64,000 bases of DNA. Source: an uncultured Clostridia bacterium. GTDB taxonomy: Bacteria; Bacillota; Clostridia; UBA1381. Within the stretch, counting starts at the first letter, position 1, and every line of letters starts with the position of its first letter. The notes under the pieces are model-generated. The model worked only from the letters and a program-made list of their open reading frames with translations, searched no databases and was not told the origin of the DNA. Below are positions 17,520 to 25,770 of the stretch, in pieces. The DNA is taken from NCBI GenBank assembly GCA_947623955.1, contig CANQIP010000005.1:33142-97141 (forward strand), given 5' to 3'. A program made the translations under genes and the position numbers.

Positions 17520-18809
17520 ATGGATAAAAACACGTATATAAGAGACAGTTTCGGCATATCGGAGAAAACGCTCAGTATTGTGGACGAGGCGGAGCGCGAG
17601 GTTCGGGAGAGTTTTGCGAGGATAGACGAAATTGCTGAAATAAACCAGTTACGCGTTATGAAGGCGTTTGCCGATAACCGCGTGTCGGACACTCATTTTA
17701 TGCCTACCACCGGTTACGGCTACGACGATATAGGGCGCGACACGCTCGATAAGGTGTACGCCGACATATTCGGCGCGGAGGACGCGCTTGTGCGCCACAA
17801 TTTTATTTCCGGCACGCACACCATTTCAACGGCTCTGTTCGCCGTGCTGCGCCCGGGCGATACGCTGTTTGCCGTTACGGGCAGACCGTACGACACGCTT
17901 ACCGAGGTAATCGGTATCGGCGGCAAAACGGGCGACGGCTCTCTATTCGATTTCGGCGTGGATTATATCGAAACCGAACTTTTAAGCGACGGCACACCGA
18001 ACTATGAGAAGATAAAAGAGGTTCTTACGTCACAGCCGATCAAAGCGGTGACAATTCAGCGCAGCAAGGGTTACGGCGACAGACCGACGTACAGTGCGAA
18101 GGAGATAGGCGACCTTATCTCGTTTATAAAAGGCATCTCCCCCGACACGGTTTGTATTGTGGACAACTGCTACGGCGAATTTGCCGACACGGAAGAGCCG
18201 ACGCATTACGGCGCGGATCTTATAGCAGGCTCGCTCATTAAAAACCCGGGCGGCGGTCTCGCGCCTACGGGCGGTTATATTGCCGGTAAAAAGCGGTATG
18301 TGGAGCTTTGCGCTTATCGTCTCACGTCGGTCGGTATCGGCAAAGAGGCGGGCGCGTCGCTCGGCTTTAACCGTCAGCTTTACCAGGGGCTTTTTATGGC
18401 GCCGCACACGGTGGCGCAGGCTATGAAGGCGGCTGTATTATGCAGCGCGGTATTTGAAAAGCTCGGCTACGACGTAAGTCCAAAACCACGCGAAGTACGC
18501 CACGATATTATACAAGCCGTAAAATTCGGCAACGAGGACGATTTAATTCGGTTCTGTCAGGGCATACAGAAGGGCGCGCCGGTTGACAGCTTTGTAACGC
18601 CCGAGCCGTGGGATATGCCGGGCTACAGCGACAAGGTCATAATGGCTGCGGGCGCGTTTACACAGGGCGCGTCGATTGAACTTAGCGCGGACGGCCCGAT
18701 TAAGCCGCCGTATATCGCGTACATGCAGGGCGGTCTTACGTACGAGAGCGCGAAACTCGGTATAATCGTTGCCGCCGATAATATGATAAGAAAGGCTGAG
18801 TGTGAATGA
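17520..18809 (+). CDS. Methionine gamma-lyase family PLP enzyme (aluminum-resistance family)
   Basis: 429 residues from the ATG at 17520 (an in-frame TTG two codons upstream is less well placed relative to the GAAAGG site). Fold-type I PLP enzyme of the family typified by Bacillus YnbB, often annotated as aluminum resistance or methionine gamma-lyase. The presumed PLP lysine lies in 'AGSLIKNPGGGLAPTGGYIAG' (about residue 240), with 'TTGYGYDDIGRDTLD' near the N-terminus. The actual substrate is not established for most members. First gene of a coupled trio; its stop overlaps the CpXC start by 4 bases. Confidence 0.85.
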   Translation: MDKNTYIRDSFGISEKTLSIVDEAEREVRESFARIDEIAEINQLRVMKAFADNRVSDTHFMPTTGYGYDDIGRDTLDKVYADIFGAEDALVRHNFISGTHTISTALFAVLRPGDTLFAVTGRPYDTLTEVIGIGGKTGDGSLFDFGVDYIETELLSDGTPNYEKIKEVLTSQPIKAVTIQRSKGYGDRPTYSAKEIGDLISFIKGISPDTVCIVDNCYGEFADTEEPTHYGADLIAGSLIKNPGGGLAPTGGYIAGKKRYVELCAYRLTSVGIGKEAGASLGFNRQLYQGLFMAPHTVAQAMKAAVLCSAVFEKLGYDVSPKPREVRHDIIQAVKFGNEDDLIRFCQGIQKGAPVDSFVTPEPWDMPGYSDKVIMAAGAFTQGASIELSADGPIKPPYIAYMQGGLTYESAKLGIIVAADNMIRKAECE

Positions 18810-19471
18810 GTCTTAATTCAAAACAAAACGTGCGCTGCCCGAAGTGCGGGCAAATGACGGACGTGACCGTATGGAATTCCGTCACGGTAAGCGACAGCGC
18901 GGATTTAAAGCAGGATTTGCTGCACGGCAAGGTTAATATGTTCCGCTGTCCGTCGTGCGGTCACGCGGCGCTTATGCCGACGCCGATGCTTTACCACGAC
19001 GAGGAAAAGCGGCTTATGATTTCGTTTTCACCGTGCAGCGATCCGATATTAAAGTCACAGCTTTTCGACAATATCAGAAAAACATCGAAGGAGTCGGGCG
19101 AACTCGCCAAACTCGAAGGCTACAATCTGCGGTTTGTGACCGACTATAACGAGCTTTTGGAGAAGATACTGATTTTCGACAACGGCATGAGCGATAAGAC
19201 GGTCGAGATGATAAAGCTGATGATTTTGTCGCAGGACGTTGACAAGAGCGTTGACAGGGTGTGCCGTTTCGGCAAGCGCGACGGCGATGAGTTGGAATTT
19301 ATGATATACGACGCGAGAGAAAATCAGACGTATACCTCGCGCGTGCCGATTGCAACGTATGAAACGGTCGACGCAAGTCTGCGCGAGTCGGGCGTAAAGC
19401 CGTACAGCTTTGACTGGGAGCAGGTCGACGGCGCGTACGCGACAAAGCTTTTGCAGGGCTTTAACAACTGA
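18806..19471 (+). CDS. CpXC domain protein
   Basis: 221 residues. Two CPxC zinc-ribbon-like knuckles, 'CPKCGQ' (11-16) and 'CPSCGH' (49-54), separated by a short beta segment, are the signature of the CpXC domain, a family of unknown function. The remainder ('YNLRFVTDYNELLEKILIFDNG', 'KPYSFDWEQVDGAYATKLL' in parts) is soluble and alpha/beta. The gene overlaps its neighbours at both ends (ATGA upstream, TGATG downstream), so the three proteins are translationally coupled. A role cannot be assigned. Confidence 0.82.
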   Translation: MSLNSKQNVRCPKCGQMTDVTVWNSVTVSDSADLKQDLLHGKVNMFRCPSCGHAALMPTPMLYHDEEKRLMISFSPCSDPILKSQLFDNIRKTSKESGELAKLEGYNLRFVTDYNELLEKILIFDNGMSDKTVEMIKLMILSQDVDKSVDRVCRFGKRDGDELEFMIYDARENQTYTSRVPIATYETVDASLRESGVKPYSFDWEQVDGAYATKLLQGFNN

Positions 19472-20385
19472 TGGAACGCGTGCTTGAATACGCCGTCGAG
19501 CCGATATTTGACGGCGAAAAGGTTATGACTGTGCTGAGGCATCATTTTAAAATGTCAACGTCGCTCATAAAAGAACTGCGGCTCGCGCCAGACGGTCTTA
19601 AGCTGAACGGAAGTCATATAAGAACGGTGGACACGGTAAAGTCGGGCGATGTTGTGACGGTGACAATGCACGACAAAGCGTCGGAGAACATCACGCCCGT
19701 GAACATACCGATTGATATTGTGTACGAGGACGAGGACGTTTTAATAGTGAACAAGCCGCCCGCAATGCCGACGCACATATCGGTCGGCAACTACGAAAAC
19801 TCGCTTGCGAACGCGGTTATGTACCACTACCTCTCGCACGGCGAAGAGCATCTTTTCCGCGCCGTGAACCGTCTCGACAAGGACACGTCGGGGCTTATGG
19901 CAGTCGCCAAGAACAGTTACGCGCATGCGCGGCTTGCCGATGAAATTACCGAGGGCGAGCTCAAAAGAAAATATATATGCGTCGTGCGCGGCGACATTGC
20001 GGAGGACGGAACGGTGAACGCGCCGATCGCGCGAAAGGAAGGCAGCGCGATAGAGCGATGCGTCAGCGCGGCAGGTCATTATGCGGTTACGCATTATAAA
20101 GTTATTGACAGGCTCGGTGATTATACCGTGCTTGAAATGTCGCTTGAAACGGGACGTACACACCAAATACGCGTACACATGGCGCACATAGGTCATCCGC
20201 TCGCCGGCGACTGGCTGTACGGAGTGGAAAATAAGGCCCTTATCCCCCGCCAGATGCTCCATTCAAGTTTCATACGCTTTATTCATCCGATAAGCGGTAA
20301 AGCAATGGAATTTATAAGTAAAATTCCCGACGATATGGAAGAATTTATCAAAAAAGTAAGTCAAAAAGCATTGAAAAAAACGTGA
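19471..20385 (+). CDS. RluA family pseudouridine synthase
   Basis: 304 residues. An N-terminal S4-like segment ('LIKELRLAPDGLKLNGSHI', about 32-50) precedes the catalytic domain with motif 'RLDKDTSGL' (134-142), where D136 is the catalytic aspartate, and 'GRTHQIRVHMAHIGHPLAGD'. It isomerises uridine to pseudouridine in rRNA or tRNA; which site is unclear (RluA/C/D/YhcT subgroup). It starts one base inside the CpXC stop codon. The promoter for nfnA lies within its last codons, so the two operons adjoin with no evident terminator. Confidence 0.9.
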   Translation: MERVLEYAVEPIFDGEKVMTVLRHHFKMSTSLIKELRLAPDGLKLNGSHIRTVDTVKSGDVVTVTMHDKASENITPVNIPIDIVYEDEDVLIVNKPPAMPTHISVGNYENSLANAVMYHYLSHGEEHLFRAVNRLDKDTSGLMAVAKNSYAHARLADEITEGELKRKYICVVRGDIAEDGTVNAPIARKEGSAIERCVSAAGHYAVTHYKVIDRLGDYTVLEMSLETGRTHQIRVHMAHIGHPLAGDWLYGVENKALIPRQMLHSSFIRFIHPISGKAMEFISKIPDDMEEFIKKVSQKALKKT

Positions 20386-20399
20386 TAATATGTTATTAT
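20371..20399 (+). promoter_or_regulatory. Promoter of nfnAB
   Basis: TTGAAA (20371-20376), 17-base spacer, TATTAT (20394-20399). The -35 lies inside the end of the RluA gene. Confidence 0.68.
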
Positions 20400-20449
20400 A
20401 AAAGGTGGAACGAAAATAAACGTGAATTATTTTTACAGAGGTGAAATAA

Positions 20450-21301
20450 ATGGCTTACAAGGTAGTAAGAAAAGAGGTTTTAAACCCGACAATCTTCCTT
20501 ATGGAGGTTGAGGCGCCTTTAATCGCGAAAAAGGCTGAGCCGGGTCAGTTCATTATTTTGAGAATTGACGAGTACGGCGAAAGAGTGCCTTTCACTATCA
20601 ACGACTATGACCGCGATAAGGGTACGGTTACGATAATCGTTCAGATTGTCGGAAAAACGACGCAGGATTTATCGAAGGTTGAGGCGGGCGAATACCTGCT
20701 CGACTTCGCGGGCCCGCTCGGTACTCCCACCCCGCTTGAAGGCAAGAAGAAGGTTGCCGTGATAGGCGGTGGTCTCGGTACGGCGATAGCGTATCCGCAG
20801 GCTAAGAAACTCCACAAGCTTGGTGCGGACGTTACGGTCATTACGGGCTTTAGGAACAAGGAACTTATAATTCTCGAAGACGAGCTTAAAGAAGTCGCCG
20901 ATAAACTCATTATCGCAACAGACGACGGTTCAAACGGCAACAAGGGTTTTGTTACCGATATGCTCCAAAAGGAGATCGACGCGGGCGAAAAGTTTGACGA
21001 GGTAATCGCGATAGGCCCGCTTGTAATGATGAAGTTTGTGTGCAAGGTGACCGAGCCTTACGGCATACCGACTATGGTTTCGATGAACCCCGTAATGATA
21101 GACGGCACGGGCATGTGCGGCGGCTGCCGCGTTATTGTGGGCGGCGAGACAAAGTTCGCGTGCGTTGACGGGCCCGACTTCGATGGTCACAAGGTTGACT
21201 GGGACAGCGCGATGAAACGCGGAAGAATGTTCGCGGACTACGAAAAAAGGTCGTGCGCCGAGGGTCATTGCCGTATCGGCAGAACAAATAAGGAGGATTG
21301 A
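20450..21301 (+). CDS. nfnA: NfnA: FAD/[2Fe-2S] subunit of electron-bifurcating transhydrogenase
   Basis: 283 residues with the ferredoxin-NADP reductase-like fold: FAD region 'GERVPFTINDYD' (about 41-52), NAD-binding 'VIGGGLGTAIAYPQAK', and a C-terminal cysteine cluster ('GTGMCGGCRVIVGG' ... 'CVDGPDF') for the [2Fe-2S] centre. With NfnB it couples oxidation of NADH and reduced ferredoxin to reduction of NADP+. The same fold is shared with the dihydroorotate dehydrogenase electron-transfer subunit; the adjacent nfnB settles the assignment. Start has a GAGGTG site. Confidence 0.92.
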   Translation: MAYKVVRKEVLNPTIFLMEVEAPLIAKKAEPGQFIILRIDEYGERVPFTINDYDRDKGTVTIIVQIVGKTTQDLSKVEAGEYLLDFAGPLGTPTPLEGKKKVAVIGGGLGTAIAYPQAKKLHKLGADVTVITGFRNKELIILEDELKEVADKLIIATDDGSNGNKGFVTDMLQKEIDAGEKFDEVIAIGPLVMMKFVCKVTEPYGIPTMVSMNPVMIDGTGMCGGCRVIVGGETKFACVDGPDFDGHKVDWDSAMKRGRMFADYEKRSCAEGHCRIGRTNKED

Positions 21302-21305
21302 GACT

Positions 21306-22697
21306 ATGCCTAATATGAGACCGGACAAAAATCCGATGCCGGAGCAATGTCCCAATGAGAGAAACAAAAACTTCCTCGAAGTAACCACGGGTTATACCGA
21401 GGAAATGGCTATAGATGAGGCCAAGAGATGCCTTAACTGCAAAAACAGACCGTGTATGCAGGGCTGCCCCGTAAGCGTCAAAATACCCGAATTTATCGAG
21501 CGTATAGCCGAGGGTGATTTTGAGGGCGCGTACCGGAAAATCAAGGAAACGAACGCTCTCCCCGCCGTATGCGGTCGTGTGTGTCCGCAGGAAAAGCAGT
21601 GCGAGGCGAAGTGTGTGCGCGGTATCAAGCAGGAAAGCGTCGGTATCGGCAGACTTGAACGTTTCGCGGCTGACTGGCATATGCGGCACGTGGAGGATAA
21701 GATCGAAGTGCCTGAATGGAACGGTAAGAAGGTTGCCGTTGTTGGCAGCGGGCCTTCGGGACTCACGGCTGCGGGCGACCTCGCGAAACGCGGCTATAAG
21801 GTAACGGTATACGAGGCGTTCCACACGGCGGGCGGCGTGCTTATGTACGGCATACCTGAATTCAGGCTGCCGAAGGATATTGTGCAGAAGGAAATCGACA
21901 ATCTGCGCGCTATGGGCGTTGATATTCAGACGAATGTTATTATCGGCAAGACGATAATGATAGACGAGCTGTTTGACGATATGGGCTACGACGCCGTTTA
22001 TATCGGCAGCGGCGCGGGTCTCCCCTCTTTCATGGGTATTGAGGGCGAAAGCCTTAACGGCGTGTACAGCGCGAACGAGTTTCTTACAAGAATAAATCTT
22101 ATGAAGGGCTACAAGTTCCCCGAGTACGACACGCCGGTGTACGTCGGCAAAAACGTCGCGGTACTCGGCGGCGGCAACGTTGCTATGGACGCCGCGAGAA
22201 GTGCGAAACGTCTCGGTGCGGAGAACGTGTACATAATTTACAGGCGCGGTAAGGAGGAACTTCCCGCGAGAGCCGAAGAGGTTCACCACGCCGAGGAAGA
22301 GGGTATTATATTTAAGCTCCTGCAGAACCCGACACGGTTTATCGGTAACGAGGACGGCTGGGTGACGAATATCGAGGTACTGCACATGGAACTCGGCGAA
22401 CCGGACGACAGCGGCAGACGCAGACCCGTACCCGTTGAGGGCAGCGAGGAGATACTTGATATTGACACGGTTATCGTTGCAATCGGTCAAACCCCGAACC
22501 CGCTTATAAGAAAGACCACAAAGGGTCTCGAAACGAACCGCAAGGGCTGTATTATAGCCGACGAAACGACAGGTAAAACGTCGCGTGACCATGTTTACGC
22601 GGGCGGCGACGTCGTAACGGGCGCGGCTACTGTTATACTTGCGATGGGCGCGGGTAAGGCGGCGGCTGAGGCGATAGATAAGGAAATTCAGGGCTGA
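21306..22697 (+). CDS. nfnB: NfnB: glutamate-synthase-type subunit of transhydrogenase
   Basis: 463 residues. N-terminal [4Fe-4S] region with 'CLNCKNRPCMQGCPVSV' (about 38-54) and 'CGRVCPQEKQCEAKCVRG', then two nucleotide-binding Rossmann motifs: 'VAVVGSGPSGLTAAGDLAKR' for FAD and 'VAVLGGGNVAMDAARSAKRL' for NADPH. The architecture equals the small subunit of glutamate synthase (GltD/GltA-like), but pairing with nfnA four bases upstream indicates the bifurcating NfnAB complex, which supplies NADPH in fermenting clostridia. Followed by a strong terminator. Confidence 0.93.
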   Translation: MPNMRPDKNPMPEQCPNERNKNFLEVTTGYTEEMAIDEAKRCLNCKNRPCMQGCPVSVKIPEFIERIAEGDFEGAYRKIKETNALPAVCGRVCPQEKQCEAKCVRGIKQESVGIGRLERFAADWHMRHVEDKIEVPEWNGKKVAVVGSGPSGLTAAGDLAKRGYKVTVYEAFHTAGGVLMYGIPEFRLPKDIVQKEIDNLRAMGVDIQTNVIIGKTIMIDELFDDMGYDAVYIGSGAGLPSFMGIEGESLNGVYSANEFLTRINLMKGYKFPEYDTPVYVGKNVAVLGGGNVAMDAARSAKRLGAENVYIIYRRGKEELPARAEEVHHAEEEGIIFKLLQNPTRFIGNEDGWVTNIEVLHMELGEPDDSGRRRPVPVEGSEEILDIDTVIVAIGQTPNPLIRKTTKGLETNRKGCIIADETTGKTSRDHVYAGGDVVTGAATVILAMGAGKAAAEAIDKEIQG

Positions 22698-22716
22698 TTG
22701 ATTTAATATGAATATG

Positions 22717-22747
22717 AAAAACGGCGGCTAAAACAGCCGCCGTTTTT
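22717..22747 (+). terminator. Terminator after nfnB
   Basis: 9-bp perfect GC stem (22721-22729 with 22735-22743) extended by A/T pairs, 5-base loop and TTTTT. Confidence 0.9.
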
Positions 22748-22751
22748 GTAT

Positions 22752-22829
22752 AAAAAAAATGAAGATATACATCAGCCTCTTTCAAGCAGGCTCCTATTGC
22801 CTGCGGCGAACACTGATGATACCCTCATC
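22752..22829 (-). ncRNA. Candidate independently transcribed small RNA, about 78 nt, rod-shaped
   Basis: No gene covers this stretch. On the minus strand a perfect promoter (22836-22864) is followed by about 78 bases that fold on themselves: the 5' arm (22813-22826) pairs over 14 positions, with two G-U and one bulged U, to the 3' arm (22761-22775). The 3' arm is immediately followed by eight T (22752-22759), so the outer stem itself acts as the terminator. Inside lies a 6-bp hairpin (22799-22804 with 22786-22791, loop AATAGGA) flanked by an internal loop containing GTTCGCC and TTGAAAGAG. It matches no RNA family I recognise (not SRP, 6S, tmRNA or a known riboswitch). No open frame or ribosome site is visible inside it. 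Confidence 0.65.
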
Positions 22830-22835
22830 AAGAAT

Positions 22836-22864
22836 AATATATCATAACAAGTTAAATTTGTCAA
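22836..22864 (-). promoter_or_regulatory. Promoter of the candidate small RNA
   Basis: Consensus TTGACA (22859-22864), 17-base spacer, TATATT (22836-22841) on the minus strand, just past the terminator of the SLH gene. No protein-coding start lies downstream. Confidence 0.78.
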
Positions 22865-22899
22865 GCATTCATTCGATACAAGCATAAGAGTTGGACAAT

Positions 22900-22936
22900 A
22901 GAATATAAAAACCGCCGACATTATGTCGGCGGTTTT
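22900..22936 (-). terminator. Terminator after the SLH-protein gene
   Basis: Perfect 14-bp stem (22908-22921 with 22923-22936 around one base) and a T-rich tail (TTTTATATTC) on the minus strand. Confidence 0.85.
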
Positions 22937-22952
22937 ACCTATGCTTTTTTAA

Positions 22953-24986
22953 TTACGCAATATCCTGCGAATCGTAATGGTCAAGCTTGTTTCTGATGTT
23001 TGAAAGTCTTGTGTCGATGTCAACATAACCGTCGCTGTCATACGCGCTGGTAGCTTTAAGCATGATGTCCGTATACCATTCGCCTTCCGGAAGGTCTACG
23101 AGATAATACGTTGCAGGTGTAACAGTCGTGCCGTCCTGTGCCTCAAGACCCATATCGGTTCTGCCGATGATGTTGTTGAACATTGAGCAGAACTCGGCTC
23201 TGTTCATAATTCTGTCGGGAGCAAACTCCGTGTCGCTGTCACCGTTCATATAGCCGTAAGCGTTCATAATCTCGATGTACTGCTTGTAGGGGCTGTTTTC
23301 GATGTCAGCAAACGATGTCTCGGTTGTGTCGGTAAGGTTAAGACCGAACGCAACAAGCTTTGCAACCTCGCCTCTCGTGACGGGGCCTACTTCAACCGAC
23401 TCGACGCCGTCGAACGTACCCTTGCTTGCAAGATACGCGAGACCTCTCTCATACCATGTGCCGGCGTGCTTTGCGATATTCTCGGTAACGGGATACTCAG
23501 CACCCGTTGTGTCATAGCTCTGATCGATCATTCTCATAATCATAGCCGCAACCTGTTCTCTCGTTACAGAGTCGGTCGGAGCCATTCTTACTTCGATATC
23601 CCAGTCGGTGTGACCGCCGTCTTCGTCGTCAACCCATATCATCTGGATTTTGTCGGGTTCATAACCGAAGATGTAAGCGTAACCGCCCGAAACGTCTATC
23701 TCATCGCCCGACGGAAGCGGGGGAAGAGTGGGCTCGGGAGTCGGCTCTACAGTCGGCTCGGGAGTGGGTTCGGGTGTAGCCGCAGGCTCGGGTGTAGCTG
23801 TCTTTGTGGCAGCCGTGTCAGCCTTGTAAACAATCTGACCCGCACCGTTTATGGTAAGAGTATTTGTAATTACCTGTCCGAGAACGGTAGCTGCGCCGGA
23901 AACCAACGTTTCAGCATTCGGAGCAACAATCTTGCCTTCAAGATATGTGCCCTCGCCGTCCATCTTTACGTTTGCTGCGCCTGTGGTAAGCACACCCTTA
24001 ACTCTCGCGGTGCCTCCTATCGTGAACGAATCAGCGTTTGAGTAGAGGTTCATGGCAACTCTGCCGCCGTTAAATACGATGCTGTCGCCTGCCTCGCCAA
24101 GATAAAGATTGATTTGGTCGGGATTTCCGAGACCGTCAAAATATGTCTCTACGGGATTTACGGGCTGCCATGCCGGCGGCTCCTTATAGTTGTAGCCTCC
24201 AGCCCATGCACCTTCAAGACCCCATACGTTTATGTCTTCCGCATGGAAAGACAAATTGAAATTTTCATAGGTGTTTGAGTCAACTACATAGAAGTTTACT
24301 TTGTTTTCACCCTTTACAAGTATTTCCGCATTACCGGGGTTGAAGTTCAAGGTATCAACAACAACCGTAACGTCTCCGCCGGTCGTGTCTATAATAAGAC
24401 CTTTACCCTGAATTTCAAGCATGCCGATATGCGTATCTTCACTGATTGTCACTGCACCGGGATTCCACTCGTTCGCATTCATATTGTCAACCGAATTTGC
24501 AATCTCGGGGATTTCATACGGTGTGTAAGCGTAGTCAAAGCTTGTCTCCGTATCGAGAATTGCACCCTCATACTCAAGCGTTGTGCTGTAAGCGTTTGTT
24601 GACATTTGATGATCGTCGTCAACGTGGATATAGCCTACGCGGTACTGATCCTCGGTAGCGCCGTCTCCGGGCGTCTTGTAGTCCCACATACCCTTTACGC
24701 CCGAAACGAACAGACCGTCAACCTTGTTGCCGCCGCCGTTTCCGACATAAATAGTGTCGTTCGAATATACGCTACCCTTAATGTACATCGCGTCGCCCAC
24801 AATGTCAACCTTACCGTTTGCGATTACCGCAAGGTTGATTTCGCCGTCGGGGTCGTCCGATGTGCAGCCTACATTTTCATAGGGCTGACCGTCATACGCG
24901 GACGGCGCTGCCGCAAATGCCGGTGCTGCGGTTACTGCCAGCATTGATGCAGCCAGCAGCCACGAAATAATTTTACTTTTTTTCAT
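22953..24986 (-). CDS. Secreted SLH-domain surface protein with repetitive beta domain
   Basis: 677 residues. Signal peptide 1-26 (ends 'APAFA'), then a beta-rich region to about 390 with recurring 'GKVDIVGDAMYIKGSV'- and 'GGTARVKGVLTTGAANV'-like strands suggesting a beta-helix or bactofilin-like stack, a Pro/Glu/Thr linker (396-425, repeating TPEP), and three C-terminal SLH domains (about 434-615) with motif variants TREQ, TRGE and NRAE. SLH domains bind pyruvylated secondary cell-wall polymer, which fits the csaB fusion at 5.2-7.4 kb. The ligand or role of the N-terminal domain is unknown. Monocistronic, with a perfect promoter and terminator, so probably well expressed. Confidence 0.88.
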   Translation of the reverse strand: MKKSKIISWLLAASMLAVTAAPAFAAAPSAYDGQPYENVGCTSDDPDGEINLAVIANGKVDIVGDAMYIKGSVYSNDTIYVGNGGGNKVDGLFVSGVKGMWDYKTPGDGATEDQYRVGYIHVDDDHQMSTNAYSTTLEYEGAILDTETSFDYAYTPYEIPEIANSVDNMNANEWNPGAVTISEDTHIGMLEIQGKGLIIDTTGGDVTVVVDTLNFNPGNAEILVKGENKVNFYVVDSNTYENFNLSFHAEDINVWGLEGAWAGGYNYKEPPAWQPVNPVETYFDGLGNPDQINLYLGEAGDSIVFNGGRVAMNLYSNADSFTIGGTARVKGVLTTGAANVKMDGEGTYLEGKIVAPNAETLVSGAATVLGQVITNTLTINGAGQIVYKADTAATKTATPEPAATPEPTPEPTVEPTPEPTLPPLPSGDEIDVSGGYAYIFGYEPDKIQMIWVDDEDGGHTDWDIEVRMAPTDSVTREQVAAMIMRMIDQSYDTTGAEYPVTENIAKHAGTWYERGLAYLASKGTFDGVESVEVGPVTRGEVAKLVAFGLNLTDTTETSFADIENSPYKQYIEIMNAYGYMNGDSDTEFAPDRIMNRAEFCSMFNNIIGRTDMGLEAQDGTTVTPATYYLVDLPEGEWYTDIMLKATSAYDSDGYVDIDTRLSNIRNKLDHYDSQDIA

Positions 24987-25036
24987 TTTTGCGCTCCTTT
25001 TTTAACTTAAAACCGTTCAAAAAACTCCATATAGTT

Positions 25037-25065
25037 ATTATAACTTATTTTCCTTATTCTGTCAA
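25037..25065 (-). promoter_or_regulatory. Consensus promoter of the SLH-protein gene
   Basis: Perfect TTGACA (25060-25065), 17-base spacer, perfect TATAAT (25037-25042) on the minus strand, predicting strong constitutive expression. Confidence 0.88.
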
Positions 25066-25134
25066 TACATTTTATTGTGGACGTTCATATTTTTTTCACA
25101 AAATTTTTACAAAATCCTGTGGTGGTTTTAGTCG

Positions 25135-25770
25135 TTATTTTAATAACTCCGTTAAGACCGCGCACGTTTCAAAATGCGGCGATTTTCCGCACACGGCGTA
25201 CTTGTATCCATCTTCTATATCATATTCCTTAAAATAAAATCCGTTCACATCTGTCCATGTCGTTACGGAGAAACTGTTAAGCGGTGTTTTTAAGCCCGTG
25301 CCGAGAACCTTTGCATAGCTTTCCTTAAGCGTCCACAGCCTGTAAAACATGTTGGTTTTCTCGTTTTCATCCGCTATGGCGTTAATAAGCAGCCGCTCCG
25401 ACGGGTCAAAAAATCTGTCGGCAATCTTGGGGTTCGCCTCCCCTATTTTCTGCACGTCGCAGCCGACCTCCATATCCGACACGGCGCACATGACCCTGTC
25501 GCCCGAATGGGACAGGTTAAAGAAAACCGCGCCGTTTGCGAGATAAGGTTTACCGTTATCGTCCGTGCGTATTTCTCGCTCGCCTACGCCGACATCGTCA
25601 AGCGCTTTTTCGAGCAGCAGACCCGCGGCGAGCGACCGTATTTTATCGTCCTTTTTTTTGCACCGATTTATTTTATTTACACGTTCTGCGCTCACAAGTG
25701 TAAGGCTGCGGTTGAATGCCGCGTCGTCGCGGAGCGCGCTTGTATCGGCGATGTATGCTCTCGTTTTCAT
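25135..25770 (-). CDS. 4'-phosphopantetheinyl transferase (Sfp type)
   Basis: 211 residues. The Sfp-family motifs are present: 'NLSHSGDRVMCAVSDMEVGCDVQ' in pieces (Asp and the GxDV strand binding CoA/Mg) near 80-105, and 'FYRLWTLKESYAKVLGTGL' (W-x-x-K-E-S/A) near 142-160. It transfers phosphopantetheine from CoA to carrier proteins. A short AcpS-type enzyme is not seen in the window, so this could serve AcpP (59.9 kb) or an NRPS/PKS carrier elsewhere. Its start overlaps the tsaC-like gene by 4 bases. Confidence 0.87.
   Translation of the reverse strand: MKTRAYIADTSALRDDAAFNRSLTLVSAERVNKINRCKKKDDKIRSLAAGLLLEKALDDVGVGEREIRTDDNGKPYLANGAVFFNLSHSGDRVMCAVSDMEVGCDVQKIGEANPKIADRFFDPSERLLINAIADENEKTNMFYRLWTLKESYAKVLGTGLKTPLNSFSVTTWTDVNGFYFKEYDIEDGYKYAVCGKSPHFETCAVLTELLK

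Noticed and set aside
21132-22592. A 486-codon open frame antisense to nfnB
   Set aside because: It lacks a ribosome site and its composition (Arg, His, Ala, Val rich) is that of a mirror frame; the nfnB reading is full length with all motifs.
22752-22829. Fluoride riboswitch (crcB motif) because of GTTCGCC and GGCTGATG
   Set aside because: The required pairing of the GGCGAUG strand with UCGCC is missing, and no downstream gene on that strand exists.
22752-22829. Small SRP RNA or 6S RNA
   Set aside because: The GGAA/AGCAG apical signature of SRP RNA is absent and the RNA is too short for 6S.
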